Shown piece by piece: positions 24,975 through 34,219 of a stretch of 64,000 bases of DNA (position 1 is its first letter; the number at the start of each line of letters is the position of its first letter). The position numbers and the translations under genes were made by a program. The stretch covers positions 1-64,000 of the forward strand of contig JAEWGC010000011.1 in NCBI GenBank assembly GCA_023388495.1, in the 5' to 3' direction. This stretch comes from Bacillota bacterium. Its GTDB lineage: Bacteria > Bacillota > Clostridia > Tissierellales > Tissierellaceae. Under the pieces are notes generated by a model. It worked only from the letters and a program-made list of their open reading frames with translations, was not told where the DNA came from and ran no database searches.

Positions 24975-26318
24975 ATGAATAGGCGGGGTAATTTAAATTT
25001 AGGGAATCAAATTAAAGATATAGTTCAGGATGCGTTGAATAATGGGGACTTTAAAGGACTAAATCGTGATATTGAGAGTGTTGTTAAAGGTGCCCTTGAT
25101 GAGGTCAGAAGATCAATTGATTGGAAACAAGGGAATCATAATAAACAGAAGAGTCAAACTTGGAATAGTAAACGCAGTAGGATTAATGATTATAAGCATA
25201 GATACCAAAAGGACTCACAGATATTGAATGAACAAAAACAACAAATAAATAACTATAATACCATGAGTAATTATAATAACCCTTACAGTCAGGGTAAGGT
25301 AGCTTTAAGACCAACTAAGTTCACTGTTCCAATAGGACAGGTGTCAGGAGTATTATTTACTGTATTTGGAATCATAGGAAGTACTGCGTTTGGAATAGCA
25401 GTAATTGTATTAACGTTATTAGGATACTTGATTGGAGGTAAGGAAGTATTTCACACCATTGCTATAGGATTGTTACCTCTTTTTATCACATGTATAATTT
25501 TAAGTATGAATGGAAGTAGGATTCGCAAAAGATTAAAAAGATTTCAAAGGTATATATCACAGATGCATGGTCGTAGTTACTGTTTGATTAAGGACCTTTC
25601 TTCTGCAACAGGATTGAGCAATAAAGCTACGGTGAAAGATTTACAAAAAATGATTGCTATAGGTATGTTTCCAGAAGGGCATATTGATGATAAAAAGACT
25701 TATTTTATGTTAAACAACGAATGCTATGAAGAATATCTTAAGCTGCAAGAAGATATGAAAATGAAGGATTTAGAAGGACAGGAAAAGCAGAAGTATCAGA
25801 TGACACGTCAGGATTATTCACAGGAAGAAAAAGATAGTAAAGATGATTTGCTGAAACCAGAAATTAAAAAGGCTATTGATGAAGGACGACAATTTGTCAT
25901 GGAAATTAAAGATGCAAATATCGCAATTCCAGGTGAAGATATATCACGTAAATTAGACAGATTGGAAGAGGTAACAGGAAAAATCTTTGATTATGTGGAA
26001 ATTCATCCGGAAAAGTTTCCAGAAATAAAGAAATTTACGGAATATTTCCTACCAACAACATTAAAACTGGTGGATGCTTACAGGAAATTGGATTATCAAC
26101 CTGTAAAAGGAGATAATATTTCAAGTGCAAAAAAAGAGATAGAGGAAACTATGGATACTATTAATTTGGCATTTGAAAATTTATTAGATGGTCTATTCGA
26201 AGATCTGGCAATGGATATATCAACGGATATATCTGTGTTAGAAACCATGTTTGCCCAGGAAGGACTAACAGAGAAGAATATGAGAGTTAAAAATAAAACG
26301 ATGGAGGATAAAAAATGA
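24975..26318 (+). CDS. XpaC-family protein
   Basis: ATG 24975 is used because GGAGGG (24965-24970) precedes it. The ~447-residue product has a Q/N-rich, charged N-terminal part and two membrane helices near residues 125-170 (SGVLFTVFGIIGSTAFGIAV). A helical C-terminal domain contains IPGEDISRKLDRLEEVTGKI and FFLPTTLKLVDAYR-like text typical of XpaC/YceG-type proteins. The gene overlaps by four bases with a TelA-family gene, the usual pairing. The family is linked to envelope stress and toxic-anion resistance, but its biochemical function is unknown. Confidence 0.85.
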   Translation: MNRRGNLNLGNQIKDIVQDALNNGDFKGLNRDIESVVKGALDEVRRSIDWKQGNHNKQKSQTWNSKRSRINDYKHRYQKDSQILNEQKQQINNYNTMSNYNNPYSQGKVALRPTKFTVPIGQVSGVLFTVFGIIGSTAFGIAVIVLTLLGYLIGGKEVFHTIAIGLLPLFITCIILSMNGSRIRKRLKRFQRYISQMHGRSYCLIKDLSSATGLSNKATVKDLQKMIAIGMFPEGHIDDKKTYFMLNNECYEEYLKLQEDMKMKDLEGQEKQKYQMTRQDYSQEEKDSKDDLLKPEIKKAIDEGRQFVMEIKDANIAIPGEDISRKLDRLEEVTGKIFDYVEIHPEKFPEIKKFTEYFLPTTLKLVDAYRKLDYQPVKGDNISSAKKEIEETMDTINLAFENLLDGLFEDLAMDISTDISVLETMFAQEGLTEKNMRVKNKTMEDKK

Positions 26319-27463
26319 ATAATGAATTGCCAACACTAACTTTTGAACCTTTTAGTGATGATACATCAACTCAAGAAGTACTAAGCAAAGATATATTGGA
26401 TAAGGATAATATGCAGATTCAAAAGCCAGTATTTGATGAAAGTATCCTTTCACCTGAAGAGAAAAAGATGGTTGACGATTTTGCAAATCAGATTGATTTA
26501 AATAAATCGAATCAGATTCTCCAATATGGTGTAGGAGCTCAAAAGAAGATAGCAGATTTTTCTGAAACGGCCTTAAATAATGTAAAAACTAAAGATTTAG
26601 GTGAAATAGGTGAGATGCTTTCCGGTGTTGTAACAGAATTGAAAAGCTTTGATGTAGATGAAGGGGAGAAAGGGTTCTTAGGGTTCTTTAAAAAATCATC
26701 AAACAAGCTTACGGCAATGAAAGCAAAATACGATAAAGCAGAAGTTAATATAAATAAAATCTGTGAGGCATTAGAAAAGAATCAGATACAATTGCTGAAG
26801 GATATAGCAATGCTTGATAAAATGTATGAACTTAATAAGACATATTTTAAAGAGCTTTCCATGTATATTCTGGCAGGTAAAAAAAAGCTGGCTAAGGTTC
26901 AGGAAGAAGAATTGCCTGCACTGATAGAGAAGTCTGCTGCTAGTGGTTTGCCAGAGGATGCTCAGGCTGTTAACGATTTAACTGCCGTCTGTAATCGTTT
27001 TGAGAAAAAGATTCATGATTTGGAACTAACTCGAATGATTTCGATCCAAATGGCGCCACAGATTCGTTTGGTTCAAGGCAATGATACTATAATGGCTGAA
27101 AAGATTCAATCCACCATTGTAAATACAATTCCATTATGGAAAAGCCAGATGGTTTTGGCCTTGGGAGTTACCCATTCAGGTCAAGCTGCAAAAGCTCAAA
27201 GGGAAGTAACAGATATGACAAATGAGTTGTTAAGAAAAAATGCTGAAACACTTAAAATGGCAACCATTGAAACAGCAAAGGAATCAGAGCGAGGAATTGT
27301 GGATATAGAAACACTTCGTATTACTAATGAGTCATTAATATCGACTCTTGATGAAGTTATACGTATTCAAACAGAAGGTCATCAGAAGAGAAAGGAAGCA
27401 GAAATCGAGTTAAATAGAATTGAGGCAGAGTTGAAAGATAAACTTTTAAAAATTAGGGGTTAG
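26315..27463 (+). CDS. TelA/KlaA toxic-anion-resistance family protein
   Basis: The 382-residue soluble, all-helical protein carries family text such as KSSNKLTAMKAKYDKAEVNI, MYILAGKKKL and IQMAPQIRLVQGNDTIMAEK. It is coupled to the xpaC-like gene by an ATGA overlap. TelA proteins were named for tellurite resistance on plasmids and in Firmicutes accompany envelope-stress genes. A direct role in tellurite resistance here is not implied. A sigma-A promoter for the next unit begins 13 bases after the stop. Confidence 0.88.
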   Translation: MNNELPTLTFEPFSDDTSTQEVLSKDILDKDNMQIQKPVFDESILSPEEKKMVDDFANQIDLNKSNQILQYGVGAQKKIADFSETALNNVKTKDLGEIGEMLSGVVTELKSFDVDEGEKGFLGFFKKSSNKLTAMKAKYDKAEVNINKICEALEKNQIQLLKDIAMLDKMYELNKTYFKELSMYILAGKKKLAKVQEEELPALIEKSAASGLPEDAQAVNDLTAVCNRFEKKIHDLELTRMISIQMAPQIRLVQGNDTIMAEKIQSTIVNTIPLWKSQMVLALGVTHSGQAAKAQREVTDMTNELLRKNAETLKMATIETAKESERGIVDIETLRITNESLISTLDEVIRIQTEGHQKRKEAEIELNRIEAELKDKLLKIRG

Positions 27464-27475
27464 GATAAAAAAATA

Positions 27476-27504
27476 TTGACAATGAATATGATATATGGTA
27501 TAAA
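27476..27504 (+). promoter_or_regulatory. Sigma-A promoter of the Ile T-box/brnQ unit
   Basis: TTGACA (27476-27481), a 17-base spacer and TATAAA (27499-27504). The expected transcript start is near 27511. Confidence 0.8.
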
Positions 27505-27534
27505 GGTTTAGTATAAACAAGTTAATATATAAAT

Positions 27535-27810
27535 TCTATGAAGAGAAAGAGTAGGCTAATTTATTGTTCCACAGAGAGTTGGCATTATGCTGAAAGCCAA
27601 TGTTCAAAGATTAGTTGAAAATCATCTCTGAGAAGCAGAGCTGAAATTTATTTTAGTAAGTAATGTAGGTAGTCCACCGTTAAAAGGAACACGTATTATA
27701 ATGTACGTTGATGAGTGTTATAAATTAAATTTTGTATTTTGATTTATAGAACTAGGGTGGTAACGCGAGTATAACTCGTCCCTTATTTGGGGACGGGTTT
27801 TTTTTATTTT
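27535..27810 (+). promoter_or_regulatory. T-box leader, predicted isoleucine specifier
   Basis: Stem I runs from about 27540 with the distal-loop text CAGAGAGTTGGC and, after GAAA, the specifier ATC (27621-27623) followed by A. The antiterminator bulge is AGGGTGGTAACGCG (27754-27767), and the terminator is CTCGTCCC/GGGACGGG followed by eight or more T. ATC predicts sensing of uncharged tRNA-Ile, which suits the branched-chain amino-acid carrier downstream. The T-box reads through into the gene when isoleucine is scarce. Confidence 0.88.
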
Positions 27811-27907
27811 TAAAAATAAGTAATGAGGGGGGACACATTATGGAAAGCGATATTGGTATTATAAACTGTATTCATAATATGAAAAGAACAAATTGGAGGT
27901 TTTTAAA

Positions 27908-29239
27908 ATGGAAAAAATGGATAATAAGAAGTTATTATTTGTAAGTTTAATGATGTTTTCAATGTTTTTTGGTGCAGGAAATTTAATATTTCCACCTCAA
28001 TTAGGACAATTATCAGGAACAAATATGCTTGTATCAACGGGAGGATTTTTAATTTCAGCTGTTGGTCTTCCAATACTTGCAATTGCTGTAGTTGTAAAGG
28101 CTGGTGGACTACATATACTTGCAAGTCGAGTGCATCCAAGATTTGCCCTTGCCTTTACAGTTTTGATTTATTTATCAATAGGACCATTTTTAGGTATACC
28201 AAGGGCAGCAAGTTTAGCTTTTGAAATGGGGGTCTCACCATTTTTATCAAATACATTAGGTGAAAGTAATTTTCCATTATTTATATATACATTAGTCTAT
28301 TTTGGGATAAGCTATTGGTTATGCATGTCACCATCAAAACTCGTAGATAGATTTGGAAAAGTTTTAACACCTACACTATTGGTTTTAATAGCAAGTATAT
28401 TTATATTTAGTTTGTTTAAACCAATAGGTGTATTTGTAGCACCTATTGGTGATTATGCACAGTTCCCTTTGCTTAAGGGATTTTTAGATGGATATATGAC
28501 AATGGATGCTATAGCAGCCCTTAATTTTGGTATTGTAATCTCTATCGCTTTAAAGGAAATGGGAATAAAAGAAGAAAAAAAACTTGTGTCAAATACAATA
28601 AAGGCAGGAGCTATAGCAGGTGTGTTATTAGCAATTATATATGGAATACTTGCATATTTAGGAGCTGTATCACAGACAAGATTTGGAGTGACTGAAAATG
28701 GAGCACAAACACTAACAAATGTAGTATTTTACTTGTTTGGACAAAAGGGATCAGTTTTATTAGGTGTGATATTTTCACTTGCTTGTTTAACAACATCAGT
28801 AGGGCTTTTAACCTCCTGTAGTCAATACTTTACAAAGTTAATGCCAAAGGTTTCATATAGAACCTGGATTACAGTACTTTCTATATCAAGTATGATATTT
28901 GCAAATGTAGGGTTGACACAGATACTTAAATTTTCAGTTCCGGCATTAACGGCCATATATCCAATGGCAATTGTTCTTATTGTACTTGATCTTTTAAATA
29001 ATTTTTTCAAGGGAAATTCTTATGTATATTTATTTACTATGATATGTACTTCCCTTGTCAGTATTTTAGAGGCCTTAGGACAGTTCGGGCTAAAAGTTAA
29101 TATTCTTAACAGTCTACCATTTTATTCAAAGGGACTTGGTTGGATTATCCCAGCAGTTGTTGGTGCAATAGTAGGATTTGTTTACGGAAACTTAAATAAT
29201 AAAGTGGTTAAGAAAAAATATATGCCGAAATCCGAATAG
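27908..29239 (+). CDS. brnQ: Branched-chain amino acid transport system carrier protein
   Basis: ATG 27908 with GGAGGT nine bases upstream is chosen. The ~444-residue protein has twelve predicted helices and the family N-terminus MMFSMFFGAGNLIFPPQLG with an FGAGN sodium-site loop. It also has the ALNFGIVISIALKEMG region. It takes up leucine, isoleucine and valine with sodium or protons. The Ile T-box just upstream supports this and shows starvation-induced expression. A strong hairpin terminator follows. Confidence 0.95.
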   Translation: MEKMDNKKLLFVSLMMFSMFFGAGNLIFPPQLGQLSGTNMLVSTGGFLISAVGLPILAIAVVVKAGGLHILASRVHPRFALAFTVLIYLSIGPFLGIPRAASLAFEMGVSPFLSNTLGESNFPLFIYTLVYFGISYWLCMSPSKLVDRFGKVLTPTLLVLIASIFIFSLFKPIGVFVAPIGDYAQFPLLKGFLDGYMTMDAIAALNFGIVISIALKEMGIKEEKKLVSNTIKAGAIAGVLLAIIYGILAYLGAVSQTRFGVTENGAQTLTNVVFYLFGQKGSVLLGVIFSLACLTTSVGLLTSCSQYFTKLMPKVSYRTWITVLSISSMIFANVGLTQILKFSVPALTAIYPMAIVLIVLDLLNNFFKGNSYVYLFTMICTSLVSILEALGQFGLKVNILNSLPFYSKGLGWIIPAVVGAIVGFVYGNLNNKVVKKKYMPKSE

Positions 29240-29317
29240 GTAAAGATAAATGCTAAAGTTCAGGAGTACTTTTTAGATCACCTATAAAGGAACAATGGAT
29301 AATATAAGAAAAAGTTT

Positions 29318-29366
29318 GGGCATAATGTCACTATATAAGCAAAAGGGTGATATTATGCCCTTTATT
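29318..29366 (+). terminator. Terminator after brnQ
   Basis: GGGCATAATGTCAC pairs with GTGATATTATGCCC (one wobble) and TTTATTTT follows. Confidence 0.8.
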
Positions 29367-29448
29367 TTAGTAGTTGAAATAGTTCATATTAAGTTCATAT
29401 ATATAATTTATTATTATTATATAAAACTTATGGAGGTATTAAAATAAA

Positions 29449-30327
29449 ATGGGGCAAAAAAATAAAGGACTTAAATGGATTTTAGCAATTATAGTAATTG
29501 CAGCAATTATGGTTTATATCTTACCGAAGATAAGATCATCTAAAGAAATAATAGGAGATGAAATAGAAGTTAAATCAGGAGATATAAGTACCTACTATAG
29601 CTTTTCAGGGAGTATAGAGGCAAAAAATAGACAAACTGTATTTGCAGATGGAGCAATACAAATTAAGGAGTTTAATGTTAAAGTTGGCGATATGGTTCAG
29701 AAAGATGATATTCTCTATAAGACAAATAGGGGGATAGATGTGAAGTCTGAAATAGATGGAGAAATTCTTGATATTTTTGTTCAAGAGGATGAGCAGTTAA
29801 TGCCAGGGGCCAAAATTATAGAGATAGTAGATTATAAGGACTTGCAGTTAAAAGTAAAGGTGGATGAATATGATTTAAAAACTATAAAAAAAGATATACC
29901 AGTAAATATAACTATTCATGCTTTAAATAAGGACTTTGAAGGCATAGTTACAGATATTGCTAAAGAAGGGGTAAATATGAATGGAGTAACCTTTTTCAAT
30001 ACTAATATATCTATTGAAAATCCAGGAGATATATTAGTAGGTATGAGTGCAGAAGCTAGGGTGTTAAATGAGAAAGCAAATGATATAGTTGTACTTCCTA
30101 TAACAGCAGTAAAGTTTAGGGATGATAATAGCCCATATGTGAAGGTAAAACAAGATGGGGAGATAGAGGATAAAGATATTGAATTAGGTATAACAGATGG
30201 GATTAGCGTAGAAATTAAATCAGGATTGAATGTTGGAGATAAAGTTTTTATACCTAAGGAAATAACAAATAACTTTGGGCCACCGGAAGGTGTTAGAAAA
30301 ACTGTAAATCCTGGGGGCGAAAGTTAA
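29449..30327 (+). CDS. MacA-like membrane fusion (adaptor) protein
   Basis: The 292-residue product has one N-terminal membrane helix (WILAIIVIAAIMVYILP), then a barrel-sandwich (lipoyl-like) half pair around KVGDMVQKDDILYK and VKSEIDGEILDIFVQEDEQL. A beta-barrel domain follows, ending in SGLNVGDKVFIP. The coiled-coil hairpin of Gram-negative adaptors is nearly absent, as usual for Gram-positive adaptors. It is followed by an ABC ATPase and a MacB-type permease whose genes touch or overlap. Together they should form an exporter for peptides or drugs. Confidence 0.85.
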   Translation: MGQKNKGLKWILAIIVIAAIMVYILPKIRSSKEIIGDEIEVKSGDISTYYSFSGSIEAKNRQTVFADGAIQIKEFNVKVGDMVQKDDILYKTNRGIDVKSEIDGEILDIFVQEDEQLMPGAKIIEIVDYKDLQLKVKVDEYDLKTIKKDIPVNITIHALNKDFEGIVTDIAKEGVNMNGVTFFNTNISIENPGDILVGMSAEARVLNEKANDIVVLPITAVKFRDDNSPYVKVKQDGEIEDKDIELGITDGISVEIKSGLNVGDKVFIPKEITNNFGPPEGVRKTVNPGGES

Positions 30328-31016
30328 TGGAAGAAATATTGAAAATAACAGATTTGGTTAAGACTTATCATCTAGGAGGAGAAAAGCTGATAGCTTTAAA
30401 CAAGGTGAGTCTTACAATAAATAAGGGAGAATTTGTATCAATTCTTGGGCCATCTGGCTCTGGAAAATCAACTTTAATGAATATAATAGGTTGTCTAGAT
30501 ACACCTACTTCTGGCCACTATACTTTATCGGGAAAAAAGGTTGCAAATTTAAGTGAAAAAGAGCTAGCAAGAATTAGAAATAAGGAAATAGGATTTATAT
30601 TTCAGTCATTTCAATTACTACCCAGGTTATCTGCTATTCAAAATGTCGAATTGCCTTTAATATATGCGGGAGTTCCAGCTGATGAAAGACGAAAAAAAGC
30701 AAAGAGAATATTAGAAAGAGTGGGACTAGGTGATAAACTACCCAATCTTCCAACACAGCTCTCAGGGGGACAACAACAAAGAGTTGCCATTGCTAGATCT
30801 GTTATAACAGAGCCATCAATACTATTAGCAGACGAGCCTACAGGAGCATTGGATCAAAAAACAGGTGCTCAGATAATGCAATTGTTTAAGGAATTAAATA
30901 AAGAGGGAAGGACAATTGTGATGATTACTCATGACAAGCATATTGCCAACTTTGGTAGTAGAGTATTAAATATTATAGATGGAAGGGTTTCAGGAGGAGG
31001 TGACATTAATGCTTAA
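30327..31016 (+). CDS. MacB-type ABC exporter ATPase
   Basis: The 229-residue ATPase has Walker A GPSGSGKST, Q-loop FIFQSFQLLPR, signature LSGGQQQRV, Walker B LLADEPTGALD and MITHDKHIA. This is the LolD/MacB subgroup that drives mechanotransmission permeases. The start shares a base with the adaptor stop. The gene end overlaps the permease start by eight bases, so the three products are made together. Confidence 0.92.
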   Translation: MEEILKITDLVKTYHLGGEKLIALNKVSLTINKGEFVSILGPSGSGKSTLMNIIGCLDTPTSGHYTLSGKKVANLSEKELARIRNKEIGFIFQSFQLLPRLSAIQNVELPLIYAGVPADERRKKAKRILERVGLGDKLPNLPTQLSGGQQQRVAIARSVITEPSILLADEPTGALDQKTGAQIMQLFKELNKEGRTIVMITHDKHIANFGSRVLNIIDGRVSGGGDINA

Positions 31017-32181
31017 AGATAGTATAAAGATGTCCTGGAGCAATATTGTAAACAACAAAATGCGTTCCTTTTTAACAATCCTTGGAATAGTAATTGGAGT
31101 TGCCTCTATCATAGCGTTAATAACCATAGTTCAAGGAGCTACAAATGAAGTTACCAAGCAAGTATCAGCATTAGGTGCCGATAAAATAACTATACAAGCT
31201 ATGGGGACATCTTTTAAACAGGGACTTAATGAAAAGGATTTAGAGGCTCTTCTAAAAATTCAAAACATCAAAGGGTTATCTCCTACAATAACGAAACAAG
31301 TTTCCATTGCAGGGAACAATATTACAAAAACAGATATTAGTATAGAAGGGAAAAATGAAGTAAATTTTAAGGGAGATACGAAACTTATAAGAAATGGCAG
31401 AGGATTAAATTCATTAGATGTAGAAGAATCTACTCGAGTTGCTATAATAGGGAGCAGTATAAATAAGGAAATGTTTTTAGGAAAAGATCCAGTGGGTGAA
31501 GAACTACTTATAAATGGTATTGCCTTTACCATAGTAGGGGTATTAGATTCAAATAGTGAGTTTGCTTTTTCCTCAACAAATGAAACTGTTATTATTCCTT
31601 ATACTACTGCTATGAAAACATTAGGTAATAGAAATATAACCAATATAGATGTATATATGGCTGACACTGGGAAATCTGATGTTATTATCAATGATTTAAA
31701 ACAGGTTCTGAATCAAGCATTCAATTATAAAGAGAACTCCTACTTTATATTCAATATGGAAGATATAATATCAACTATAGGAAACATTACTGGCATGATG
31801 TCACTTCTCCTTGCAGGTATTGCTTCAATATCCTTAGTTGTAGGAGGAATTGGAATAATGAATATGATGCTGGTATCTGTAACAGAACGTACTTCTGAAA
31901 TAGGTCTAAGAAAAGCCTTAGGAGCTGAGCCCAATAGTATTCAACTACAATTCATTATTGAGTCAATTTTTCTATCTGTATTTGGAGGAATACTAGGTCT
32001 TATAGTAGGAATGCTCATAGCTTTTATAGCATCTATTTATATTGGATTTAGCTTGACAATTGTAATGTCTACAGTCATCTTAGCAATAGGTTTCTCGGGA
32101 ATAATAGGTATAGTATTTGGATTTATGCCAGCTAGAAAGGCTAGTAGACTAAATCCTATAGATGCATTAAGACATATTTAA
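31009..32181 (+). CDS. MacB-type ABC exporter permease
   Basis: ATG 31009, with AGGAGGAGGTGA upstream, starts MLKDSIKMSWSNIVNNKMRS. The ~390-residue product has helix 1 (SFLTILGIVIGVASIIALIT), a ~220-residue extracytoplasmic domain, and three C-terminal helices. The C-terminal helices include GGIGIMNMMLVSVTERTSEI and RKALGAEP, typical of FtsX/MacB proteins. With the adaptor and ATPase it forms an export or signalling machine regulated by the adjacent two-component genes. Confidence 0.92.
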   Translation: MLKDSIKMSWSNIVNNKMRSFLTILGIVIGVASIIALITIVQGATNEVTKQVSALGADKITIQAMGTSFKQGLNEKDLEALLKIQNIKGLSPTITKQVSIAGNNITKTDISIEGKNEVNFKGDTKLIRNGRGLNSLDVEESTRVAIIGSSINKEMFLGKDPVGEELLINGIAFTIVGVLDSNSEFAFSSTNETVIIPYTTAMKTLGNRNITNIDVYMADTGKSDVIINDLKQVLNQAFNYKENSYFIFNMEDIISTIGNITGMMSLLLAGIASISLVVGGIGIMNMMLVSVTERTSEIGLRKALGAEPNSIQLQFIIESIFLSVFGGILGLIVGMLIAFIASIYIGFSLTIVMSTVILAIGFSGIIGIVFGFMPARKASRLNPIDALRHI

Positions 32182-32212
32182 CAATATTTAATCTTAGTAA
32201 GGAGGTGAATTT

Positions 32213-32884
32213 ATGACAAATATTCTTATAGTAGATGATAATGAAAAGATAAGAAAATTAATAGAAATTTATTTAAAAAGAGAAGGATTTAAAATTTTTC
32301 ATGGAGAAGATGGTGAAGCAGCATTAGATATTCTTGATAATATAAAGATTGATTTAATCATAGCTGATATAATGATGCCTAATATGGATGGATATGAATT
32401 GGTAGAGGAACTTAGAATGGCAAATTATAATTTGCCCATACTTATGGTAACCGCAAAGAACACATATCCTGATAAAAAGATGGGATTTGAATTAGGTGCT
32501 GATGACTATATGACAAAACCTATAGATATGGATGAATTAGTTCTTAGGGTTAAAGCTTTACTTCGTCGGTCTAAGATTTCTATAGATAAATATATAGGTA
32601 TAGGTGATATTATAATTGATTATGAGGCCTTAGAAGTGAGGACGGCAACAGATACTATATTATTGCCCAAGAAGGAATTTTATTTACTCTATAAGCTATT
32701 ATCCTATCCAAATAAGATATTTACTCGGCAAGAGTTAATGGATGATGTATGGGGTTTTGATAGTGAAGCAGATGAAAGGACTGTAGATGTCCATATAAAG
32801 AGACTCAGGGAAAAATTTAAAGATATTGATGAATTTGAGATAATAACCATTAGAGGATTAGGTTATAAAGGAGTACACAAATAA
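32213..32884 (+). CDS. OmpR-family response regulator
   Basis: The receiver has the acidic pair IVDDN, Asp in LIIADIMMPNMDG and Lys in YMTKPID. The winged helix ends in FEIITIRGLGYKGV. AAGGAGGTGA lies six bases before ATG. It lies 31 bases after the permease gene and overlaps the kinase gene by one base, so it should regulate the exporter operon or sense its state. Confidence 0.92.
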   Translation: MTNILIVDDNEKIRKLIEIYLKREGFKIFHGEDGEAALDILDNIKIDLIIADIMMPNMDGYELVEELRMANYNLPILMVTAKNTYPDKKMGFELGADDYMTKPIDMDELVLRVKALLRRSKISIDKYIGIGDIIIDYEALEVRTATDTILLPKKEFYLLYKLLSYPNKIFTRQELMDDVWGFDSEADERTVDVHIKRLREKFKDIDEFEIITIRGLGYKGVHK

Positions 32885-34191
32885 TGAGAAAATCAATATA
32901 CATTCAGTTGGTGCTAATTTTTATATGTATTTTTATTCTAAGTAATATAATAGCTTCGATACTTTCATTTTTTAATACAGAAAACAATGTTCTAAGTCAA
33001 GTTAGCAAACAATTAGTACAAAGTGTAGAGATAGCAAAAGAAGTCCATGAAAAAGAGAAAGTTTCAAAAGAAAGTATTGAAAAACTTTTCAAAGATAAAT
33101 ATATTACTATAAATTTTATAGAGAATATAGAAGAATATATCACTAACGAAGAAATAATATCTTCATTAGAAATGGGAAGACCCTTAGCAATTCATAGAAA
33201 TGAATATGGTAATACTTCTGTATCTACTCCTATAGCTATAATTAAGACAGGGGATTACTATATAGTAGCTAAACCTGAGTTTAAAAACCTTGGATTTAGC
33301 ACAAGACGTCTTATAATGTCTATAAATATGAGAGCTATCATTATTGGCAGTGTACTATTTTTATTTGTAGGAAAGATAGTTGTAAATCCTACAAAGAAAT
33401 TGATTAAAGCAACAGAAAAAGTTGCTGCAGGAGATTTTGATATAGAATTGGAAAATCATAGAACAGATGAAATGGGCATTCTTATATCTAGTTTCAATAC
33501 CATGGCTAAGGAACTAAAATCTATAGAAATCCTTAGAAATGATTTTATATCTGATATTTCTCATGAATTCAGAACACCTTTAACCTCCATAGAAGGGTAT
33601 ACAAAGCTTTTAAGGGATTGTAATGAAGAAGAAAGAAGAGAATATATAGATATAATTATAGAAGAAACTAAAAGATTATCTTTGTTAACTACAAATATCC
33701 TTACATTAAATAAAATTGATAATCAGAATATATCCACTCCTATGGAAGATTTTATAATGGACGAGCAAATAAGAAAGGCAATTCTTCTACTGGAAAATAA
33801 ATGGGTTGAAAAAGATATTGAACTAGAAATAGATCTAGAAAATATTCAATATAGAGGTAATCCAAGTTTAATGTATCAAGTTTGGATAAACTTAATTGAT
33901 AATGCTATCAAATTCTCTCCCAAAGGTGGAACAGTTGAAGTAAAATTATATGAAGAGCAGGGAAATATCATTTTTTCAATTAAAGATAATGGAGTTGGAA
34001 TATCTAAAGAAGATCAAAAAAAGATATTTGACAAGTTTTATAAAAGTGATAAATCAAGAAATACAGATGGTAATGGCTTGGGTCTTTCCATTGTCAAAAG
34101 AATCATTGAAATTCATAAAGGACAAATATTATTAGAATCTAGCATAAATATGGGAACAAGTATAATGGTAAAGTTAAGTAAACAGATTTAA
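32884..34191 (+). CDS. Membrane histidine kinase with HAMP domain
   Basis: The layout is: helix 1 (IQLVLIFICIFILSNIIASI), an extracytoplasmic domain of ~110 residues, helix 2 (AIIIGSVLFLFVGKI), and HAMP (ATEKVAAGDFDIELENHRTD). Then come the phospho-acceptor SDISHEFRTPLTSIEG and the ATP boxes NLIDNAIKFSPKGG, IKDNGVGISKEDQ and GNGLGLSIVKRI. Unlike the BceS-type kinase at 15.3 kb it has a true outer sensor. Its cognate regulator is the gene just before it. Confidence 0.93.
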   Translation: MRKSIYIQLVLIFICIFILSNIIASILSFFNTENNVLSQVSKQLVQSVEIAKEVHEKEKVSKESIEKLFKDKYITINFIENIEEYITNEEIISSLEMGRPLAIHRNEYGNTSVSTPIAIIKTGDYYIVAKPEFKNLGFSTRRLIMSINMRAIIIGSVLFLFVGKIVVNPTKKLIKATEKVAAGDFDIELENHRTDEMGILISSFNTMAKELKSIEILRNDFISDISHEFRTPLTSIEGYTKLLRDCNEEERREYIDIIIEETKRLSLLTTNILTLNKIDNQNISTPMEDFIMDEQIRKAILLLENKWVEKDIELEIDLENIQYRGNPSLMYQVWINLIDNAIKFSPKGGTVEVKLYEEQGNIIFSIKDNGVGISKEDQKKIFDKFYKSDKSRNTDGNGLGLSIVKRIIEIHKGQILLESSINMGTSIMVKLSKQI

Positions 34192-34219
34192 TACTATAAA
34201 TTTTAAAAGGAGAGTTATT

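Noticed and set aside
27903..28139. Minus-strand frame overlapping the start of brnQ
   Set aside because: It is antisense to the first helices of the carrier and is leucine/glutamine-rich as expected of such a shadow.
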